In this document: positions 43,001-52,000 of the stretch, piece after piece | Position numbering within the stretch: position 1 is the stretch's first letter | How the letters are laid out: each line of letters opens with the position of its first letter | DNA from: Astropecten irregularis | Lineage: Eukaryota; Echinodermata; Asteroidea; Paxillosida; Astropectinidae | Direction: 5' to 3' | Length of the DNA stretch: 64,000 nt | Assembly: GCA_963971285.1 (NCBI GenBank) | Contig: OZ020251.1 | Location: 9,052,001-9,116,000 of the forward strand | The notes under the pieces: generated by a model | Databases searched by the model: none | Told to the model about the DNA's origin: nothing | Seen by the model: the letters and a program-made list of their open reading frames with translations, nothing else | Program-made: the position numbers and the translations under genes

Positions 43001-46000
43001 TACTGTGGCTGTTTTTCACTGTTTTCTCAAAAAGTGGGCACCGTAGGCCTATGGGACTGAAATTTTCACAGCTATGACTGTTGCTGAATCTTGATATTTT
43101 TGCCCATGAATCCGTATTTATTTGCCCATGAATCCGTATTTATTTGATAAAAACCAAAGTCTGATATTACCTTTAAAAGAGGACTAGAATGGTCACATGC
43201 TGAGTGTGTGTTGTAATCCACAGCAATTTTAAAAGCTTGCGCCTACATGATATGTTAAAACCATTCCTTTATACATACACATGTACATGTACTGTACATG
43301 TGCATGTGTGTATTAACAAAACCATGGTTAATATTATTTTCTCTCATTTGCCATACTATTCATACAGTTTATTAAGTATGCATTGAGTATAAAAATGCCT
43401 GTAGGACCTGGCATGGACGGATTCAATGGCACAATATAGTATTACCATCAGCCATTACTGCTGTGTCCCCGTCCTTTTTTTGTGTGTGTGGCAACATAAT
43501 AATTTACGCTCCTCGGCACTCGTTCATATAGATACTACAGGGAGATGTATGTCCCCTAGTCCAGTAGTCAGGAGATGTACATGTACTGTACACCCTGTGT
43601 GGCAGAGTGTCAATTCATTTGTTGCTGCACAAAATGCTGGCGTGGACACCGCAGTAATAGAGGATGGTACATGTATGCTGTCGGATCGGTCTATAGGACA
43701 TGTAACGTGTAATGTACTGTAGATGTACCTAGCCCTGGCCTAGAGCGAGGCATGGTATGTCTCCACAACTTAGTTCAGGTTAGTGCTGTGCATCAAAAAC
43801 GGATTCACGGGCTCCCGCTTAAAATCTTGCCATCCGGTTTCAAAATTTCAAAAACGGAATACGAAACCAACATTTTAAAAAGTAGACTGACGTTTGCCCA
43901 ATAAATAAATAACCCCAAAAGTGTAAACTGTATAATACATACTTGAATTTCAGTCGTTTTGGGTCCATTTTGCCAAGCAGAAACAAACTTTTCGCAAACT
44001 TGATTAAACAAATATTGCGAACAGCCTTCCGAACGCGACGATCGCTCGAAAGAAGACGTAAACATATCGCGTATGATGCATCATGAACACCGCATGCCCA
44101 CCACGTGGCCGCATGGCCCGGACCATGCAGCAGCAGAATTGCATCCAGAAAATTCCACGATGTCTATCCACGCCGCACCATTCAAAGTATACGTTGTACA
44201 CCAGTACACAGTCGCCAATTCGCAATCAGGCCGGAAGTGCAAGCCTACATGTCGTACGTACAACGTGTGTATTTGGTGCATGCATTCAAGTTGCGCTCGG
44301 TACCGTGGATTTCGGCCTGCTTCAATGCAGATTTTTCGGTAAGAAATGTGACATGTCACGCTGAGCAAGTTATGAAAGATTCTGACTGAATATTCTGTAA
44401 GGTTGCCGGCACCATATCATCGCAAGATTCCCAAACACGCACGTAGATCGAGACCAGAAACTGAATGTATACGTCGGCGCAACGATCGTTGTAGCATGTT
44501 TTACACACTCCTATACATACAGCGCTATGCATCCATTGATCGTGCACATTATCGACACGTGCGTAATATAGCGCTATCATTCATTTTTATGAATCGGAGC
44601 TCGGGCAACCGCTAATTTTTCCAAAGTGTTTTCCGGTTTTCAAAAGCTCCGAAAATGCACAGCACTAGTTCAGGTTTCATCTGGAATTTAAATGTACCGG
44701 TATAGTGTACACTGACTACAGGTTCATCAGGGATAAGACAGATTTTTTTTACACCTACACCTGCTCTAGAAATTTTCAATTGAGCTGCTTGAGCACCAAA
44801 ATTCACTTATAAACCATAAACCCTGTCCCAGTTTGCTAGCTGAAGAAACATAAGAATACGAGTCCAAAGCAAAATACCACACATTATACATGTTTTAACA
44901 ACAATACTGGTTGGATGGTTGGTACATGAAATCTTGGTTTCTTCAAGGAAGACTTTTCATGTTATTATTATTATTTATTTATTTCTGGTTATGACACCAA
45001 GGATTCCTCAAGGCACTGTAGCTCGCAAACGTGATGAAACCTTTTATGGAAAGATGATGAGAAGAAGATACAGTTTTACAGGTGGGAGGAAAACCCCAGA
45101 GTAATATTCTGGGTAAAACCCGGGGAATCACGCAGGGACTGAAAACCCAATCCACTTGTGAACCGAGCCAGACTTGAGCCCGGTCCACAGAGGTGAAAGG
45201 CGAGGAAAGAACCGCTACGCCAACCGGACTTCCCCAATTTGTTGAGCAAATTTCCATGCTTAAAGGTACATTACATGATTGGTAAACGTCACAGGACTGC
45301 ACTCATACTTTGTCTGATCAAACATGTACATGAAATAATAAACCTGTGGAAATTTGAGCTCAATCGGACATCTCAGTCACGAGAAAATAGTGAAAACCCA
45401 ACTAAATTTTTCATATAAAACATGAAGAATAGTTTACTTAATGTTTGTTCCAAAAATCGTTCAGACGAACGATCTTTGGAAAAGACACTAAATCTTGATT
45501 TGCTTGAAAAACCCAGCATCTGATGAACCAAGATTTCCCATGGTGACTGTTTACAAAAACTGTTGAGTCCATTTTCTGTCTCAAACTCAATCAAAAAAAT
45601 TTGGAGGCCTTGCAAATCCTAAGCAAATCCTTGTGTTCCAATGGTCTTTCGTTGGTCGTCCCTGTTGACCGTCCCTCACAACGAACCACTCGCCTCTCAG
45701 TCAAATCCCATCCTCATACAGTCGTGACTCCCAAATGCAGGTCCAAGGGGTATGCTACGAATTTCTTTCCACGTACTGCTTCACTCTGGAACTCCTTACC
45801 TGCATCCTGTTTCCCTGCTGTATATAATTTGTCTAAGTTCAAGTGCAATGTGAATAGGTTTCTGTTATCTTAATTCTGTGCGCTTTCTTTTCCTTTCTCT
45901 TTCTTTTTTAGCCCTCACCTCGAGTGGCCTTTGTGCCTTGTGTTGGGCGACTTCCATAAAAAAAAAAAATATATATATATGCTCCCTTTAAGGCACATTA

Positions 46001-49000
46001 AAGGTGAATGCTGCTACACTGTACATGTACATGTACATGTACAGTGTACCGTACATAATCGGGCACTCTGTTTGCTCCAACCTGTTGTCAACCAATTGCA
46101 TTCGGCCACCTGAACACAAGTACACTGTGTACCATACGTGTCTTTAGACAGAAGGCCGACTCTGAGCTCCATGCTCCACTGCATCCGAACCATTACACTA
46201 ATTTGAGAACAGCCCTTAATTGCTATCGAGCACTTACTTGACAAACTGTGCATTTATTTTGCCTGATTGCTACCGTGTTTGTGATGGTACATGTAAGACG
46301 CGGATTGACTGTGTCTTAATCATCGTGCTCCAATGAATCTGTCCATAAATTTGTTATTGTCCTCGCTGAGCATAATTTGAGATCGTGTGAGTACCACATT
46401 TTGTCATCTGTTTGTTTTTGTCAGTGCCTTTTTTCCTGAAAAAAAAAAAAAAAAAAAAATGCTTTTCAGTCCGTTCATTATATTGGCTGATGAGTAGTTT
46501 GCAGCAGTTTATTGCTTAGTATTGCGTTTCATGATTACTGACCACGATATTGGATTTGATTCACCCCACTGACCCCAGCTAGCTTGGTGGCCTAGTGGTA
46601 TGTCATCTGTGCTAATAATAAGCAGGAGGTCGTGGGTGCAAATCCACCTGAGTCAGCACATGATTGTTTTCATCAGCACTCAACAAGCTTTAAGTATGCA
46701 GTGCTCATCTAAACAGTGCGTCAAGCCTAATTGGCATATTTCTATCTCCCCGATGAAAAATCATAAATTCATGATGCGCTAGACTATTCAGTATTCCCAA
46801 CAGGAATGCCGTGACATGCCTGAGAGCCTTCTTGCCAAGCAACTAAAACCTACATTTGAAAATCACTTCCATCCCACAATGTCCACATTAAGGGCTTTCA
46901 GTTTCACACTGGACAAAATCCCTGGGGAATTGGCGGGATATTACCAGGGTATTTGCCTTTCCCCGGGGAATGTCTACTCCTGCTCAGGATTAGAGTTTAA
47001 AGCTAAAAACCTATTTGTGTTACATTTTTCCAGGGGAAAAGCAACTTGTGAAATATAGTAGTGTCCCCAGGAGTTGTATGTACCTAGTCCGAGTATCACC
47101 CGTTGTACTCTGTGCTACTACATGTACCTACGAACGTCTGATACATGCGTGCATGCAAACTTTATGCAATGCGACACGTTTCTGCAGTGTGAAAAGGGCG
47201 TATCTCTCCGTGTGGGGATAGTTATAGTGTGAGATACTGAGGGTTGCACCCAAGTAAATAAACTCCCATAGACAATAACTCCAAATACTTCAAAAATCAT
47301 TTAAAAATACTCAGAAGTCTCACAGGTGTTCAGGTTCTGGAAAATGATGATGACCATACAACATGTCACCTTTTTTTTTTTTTCATTTTATGGTGGGTTA
47401 ACCATTTAATTTTTTTAGATACTCATTCTCAGCTGACCAACCCTAAAACAAGGTATGGTTCTCTGACTTCACTCCAGTCAAAGAAGCCATTTAAAAAAAC
47501 ATTCCTCTGCAAAGCGGCTTAAAAAGACCCACTTTCTCACCCAATTGCATCAAAAATGGTCACAAATGGAAGCCCACAGTCCAGGCAGGAGTTTCCGTGC
47601 CCTATTTCTTCAATCCCTCAATTTCATGGCTCTCAGAACTCTCTCATTTATAATATATTGAGTGCTTAACTTTTCTTGAAGAGCTCGGCGGACAAATTTT
47701 GGGACTATTTGCGTTGGTGCACCTTAAGGGTTCATTTTCTCAATGCCTTCATGTCTTGATTTCAGGTGCTGTTCTGTATATGTAGAGCATGGCGTAAAGC
47801 CAAATACCTGCGAGAGGAGAACACAAGAATATGCGTCCAGTCGGCCATCAAGCCTACGATACGGGAGGGCCAGCCGGTTCAACCGGAGGCCGGTTATACT
47901 TACTCTTCCTGCGCCACCAGTCAGCCGATCAAAGTCAAGTCCAAGGGTTTGCATGAGAGGTAAGGGGTCCTTGGGTCTAAGCACTGTCAATTTGCTCGTG
48001 AATCTTGACCAAAATTTCCCATGGTGACTGTTTGCACTATGTTTACGAACTGTTGAGTCCATTTTCTGTCTCAAACTCAATCAATCTTTTTTGCAGGCCT
48101 TGCAAATTAAAGCAACTAGCGAAATAGTGTCCCCGGGAGTTTCTATGGGTCTAGTGTGAATGGTTGCTGGGGTGTTGGTGGGGTACAAATTTCCCAGGAA
48201 TTCCCAAGGGATTTATTTCCCGGGGATGTGCTGTGCAGAAAAGGGCTTATGTAAGAAGTCTATAAGGTGTAATTTAAGGTTTTGGTTGATAACTTCTTCT
48301 GTCAGTGAGTTTGTGGGGCAGAAAAACATGAAAAAAGGGACACATGATTCTCTCTTGTATTTCACTTGCTCACATTTTGTAGATGGATAGGATTTGAGAT
48401 GCTTGAATGTGACTCGTGTTTTTGATATCCACAGGAGAAGTTCAGGTGCCTCGTTAACGATAGACATTAACCAGCCAGCAGGCACAGTACATTGGATGGC
48501 ATCTCCACCTCGAGAAAGGTCAGTAATGATCCTTTGACCTTCAACTGACCATCCTCGGTCCAAGTCCCAAACACCCTGCCCCCCACATACAGCCATTAGG
48601 CTACCCACTGGTGTCTTCTGATAATCCTTGGCCAACCCTACTCACCCCTTGGCCATTATATTTTTACCAACGCCATCGTCATACCCTGAATGTTAAACGT
48701 TTCTGGTTGGGTATTTTACCAATCCTGTATTGTGCCTTTAAAGGCATTGCATACGTTTGGTAATGACTCTGAAAATTTATGGCAATAAAAACTTACTTGG
48801 TGAGAAGTACAGCTGCTTTGGATAGTATAATGCATATTGAGAAACGTTCAATTCGAAGTACTGCGGTTATGGAAAAATATGTCACTTTTTATCTCCAAAA
48901 ATTATGAATCTGAGAAGCGTTATGGCTGTAACGCTTCTCAGCTATTGACTTACTGTTATCTGGCGTGAAATAACCGCTCTAGTTTGTCGCCAAAATCTCA

Positions 49001-52000
49001 CAAACGCTACCACCTTTTGAATTGGAACTTTCACAGGTTAGTTTTATGGTATATATATACAATTATATTGGTTTGAAACAAACAATAGGCTCAAATTACC
49101 AAACGTATGCAATCCCTTTAACACGCTGTTATTTGTCATTCTTGTCTCAGCACGGTGGAGGAATACCTGGAATCAGCAGGCAACAGGATGACGAGGAAAC
49201 AGCTGCGAAATTCAGTGAAAAATATCCGGGCATTGCACGAAGAGTTCTGGGTAGGTTTCACATGCTTTTCCCTATAGAACAGTCTCTGTCATCACAAACG
49301 TGTGGAGCAAATTGTAGGAACAAAAGTACCTCTCACATAATATGCAAGTCTAACGTTCTTTACTGGCTGACAAGCTGCAGTGTTCTAGCCACACCGGTTG
49401 GCACCGGTCGGGGACAGCTGGCACTAAGCCTTTCCGACCGGCACTCAATATGAAAAATAATGTCGCCGACCGGCACAGAAAATCTTGGTAAAAATAGAAA
49501 ATGCACAAGTTTCAACATAAATGTCGTGTGTTTTTTTTTCAGTGAAAGAACAGTAACATTTTGATTTGGAGAAAAATTCGGAAAGATCCCCGATAATAAA
49601 ACAGAATATTGCTGACATGCTCACATAGGTACGAACTTGCATTTACAAATGTAGCTACCATGTATTAACTCTTGGAGACCGGGGGTGAGTGACGAGAGCT
49701 CCGCTTGCTATGCTCCACAATAAGTAAATTCAGCAGGCACTCAAAATGGGCTAGCTACATGTATAACACTGCTGACAAGTGACTACAAACACACTCACTG
49801 CACACTACACTCTTCTTCAAGGTGATCGAATGCTTTTTACAATGATATTTTTTTAGATCAAGCATTTAGATCAAGTACAGGTGTAGAATTTTTTTTTTGT
49901 AGATCAAGTATAATATGAAAAGCATGTTTCTACTTTGCAAAATGGACAAAATAACTGACAAAATAACTTTTTGGGTTGTTGAGCATGAGCCAAAAGGTTT
50001 TTTATTTCTTTCAGTTTCGGACCTTTAAACAGTCAGCGGAAATTTGTAAAGTCTGGTAAATTAAATCCGGGTCAGTTATTAACCCTATAACCGGATAAGC
50101 AATCCCACTACTAATTAATTTCAGAACAGACCTCTTGCAAAAAAAAGTATTTTGCAATCTGATTTCGCAAGCCTTACTTTTAAGTTTTATGATTCTGTAA
50201 TTTTTTTGTAATGTAAAATTGATGCTTGTTTTTATAAACAATACCCCTAATTCTTTTTTGGTATGGATGATTTTGCAGGACATTCCAGACAACCACACAG
50301 ATAGTATTGAAGTCTCCGGTTCAGCAGCCAAAAATCGCTACCCCAAAATTTTGCCAAATCCTGCAACGAGAGTTCTGCTGGACTCAATACCCGGCGATCC
50401 ATTATCGGATTATATCAACGCCAACTACATCAGGGTGAGTTAAATATTTTGTGACATTTGACAGAAAACGTTTTCACAGCAAGGCAGAGTAAACATGAAC
50501 AACCTCATCATAATACCTTAAAATGTCAAAACATCTGACTGAATTAAAGGTATAATACATGATTGGTAAAGGTCACAGAACAGTACTCACACTTTGTATG
50601 ATCCAATGTGTACATGAAATAATAAACCTGTGAAAACTTGACCTCAATCGGACATCTGAGTCACAAGAAAATAGGTAAAACCTGATTCAATGTTTCTTCT
50701 AAAACATGAAGAATGGTTTTGATCTTACCCCGAGGTCAAATTTGTTTTGGGTCTTTGTTTGACTACTTTCTGGTTAAATACACCATTTCAGGTGGAAATA
50801 TTTTAACAGTATGTTTCTACCAGAACCATCTTCATACCCTGAGTGAAAGGGGATAACTATTAAAACAACTCAAGTGAGGGTGTCCTTCATGTTTGTTCCA
50901 AAGATCGTTCGGTCTTTGGAAAAGACACTTAATCTTGATTTCCTTGAAAAACACAGCATCTGATGAACCAAGATTTCCCATGGTGACTGTTTGCACTGTT
51001 TACGAACTGTTTGAGTCCATTTTCTGTCTCAAACTTAATAATTTTTTTTGGAAGCCTTGCAAATCCTGGACACTGCCTTTAGCCCTTTTGTTACTGGGCA
51101 TTATGTACACAAATTCAGAGCAATTGTTTCACACATAAACACGCACACACTACCTTTGTGTAATTATTGCACATAAATGTTGCAACAATGAATTGAACTT
51201 GAAGTGGTGGGCAAGATCAATCAGTGTCTATCTGTAAGCCACTAGTGCCTGGTAACCAGTACACTAATTATTCCACGGGTACCAGGCACAATCGACCAGT
51301 GGTTTGATAGGTAGTCGCTGGTCAAACTTGCTCTTATTTGCAAGAACTGGTAACCATTCCTGACACATATCTTTATCCACAGGGCTATGACAGGGAGCCA
51401 ATGGCATTCATAGCGACACAAGGCCCAATGGTACACACATTTGCAGACTTCTGGCGGATGGCCTGGTTTACACAGGCTCCTATTATCGTCATGGTAACAA
51501 AACTTAAAGAGAGGAATAAGGTTAGTTTCTTATGAAATTTCTAGCGAATCATGTAGGCCGCTGTAGTGTTATATAACTCAATCAAAAATTCTGACCTTTT
51601 GATTGGTTGTATGCAAATTCTGTAACATTTGTTGGTTTTGGCAATCTACGAAATTTCAATGCAATCCATTCATGCATCATCACCGAGCAATTACTGATTG
51701 TTTGCAAACGTTTATTTTCCTGCCCTTACAATTGAGTAACAATGGTAGTTATCTTACTATTCTTAGTTGTGATCTGTAAATATCCACTCGGCATGGCCGC
51801 CCACATTCACTACACACAGATCACAACTTCGGTAAGCAATACTATCACTCATTTATAATGGCGGGAAAATGGACTTTTTGAGACAATCAATAATTGCTTG
51901 GTGATGCATGAATGGATTGTATCTACATTTGGTCAGAATATGCCCCGGAGAATGCTGAATGCAACAGTCTGAAATCAAATACCTGAAAACATACATTTTA

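Noticed and set aside
48213-48635. 140-residue minus frame over phosphatase exon 4
   Set aside because: Antisense shadow of the KIM exon and its introns.
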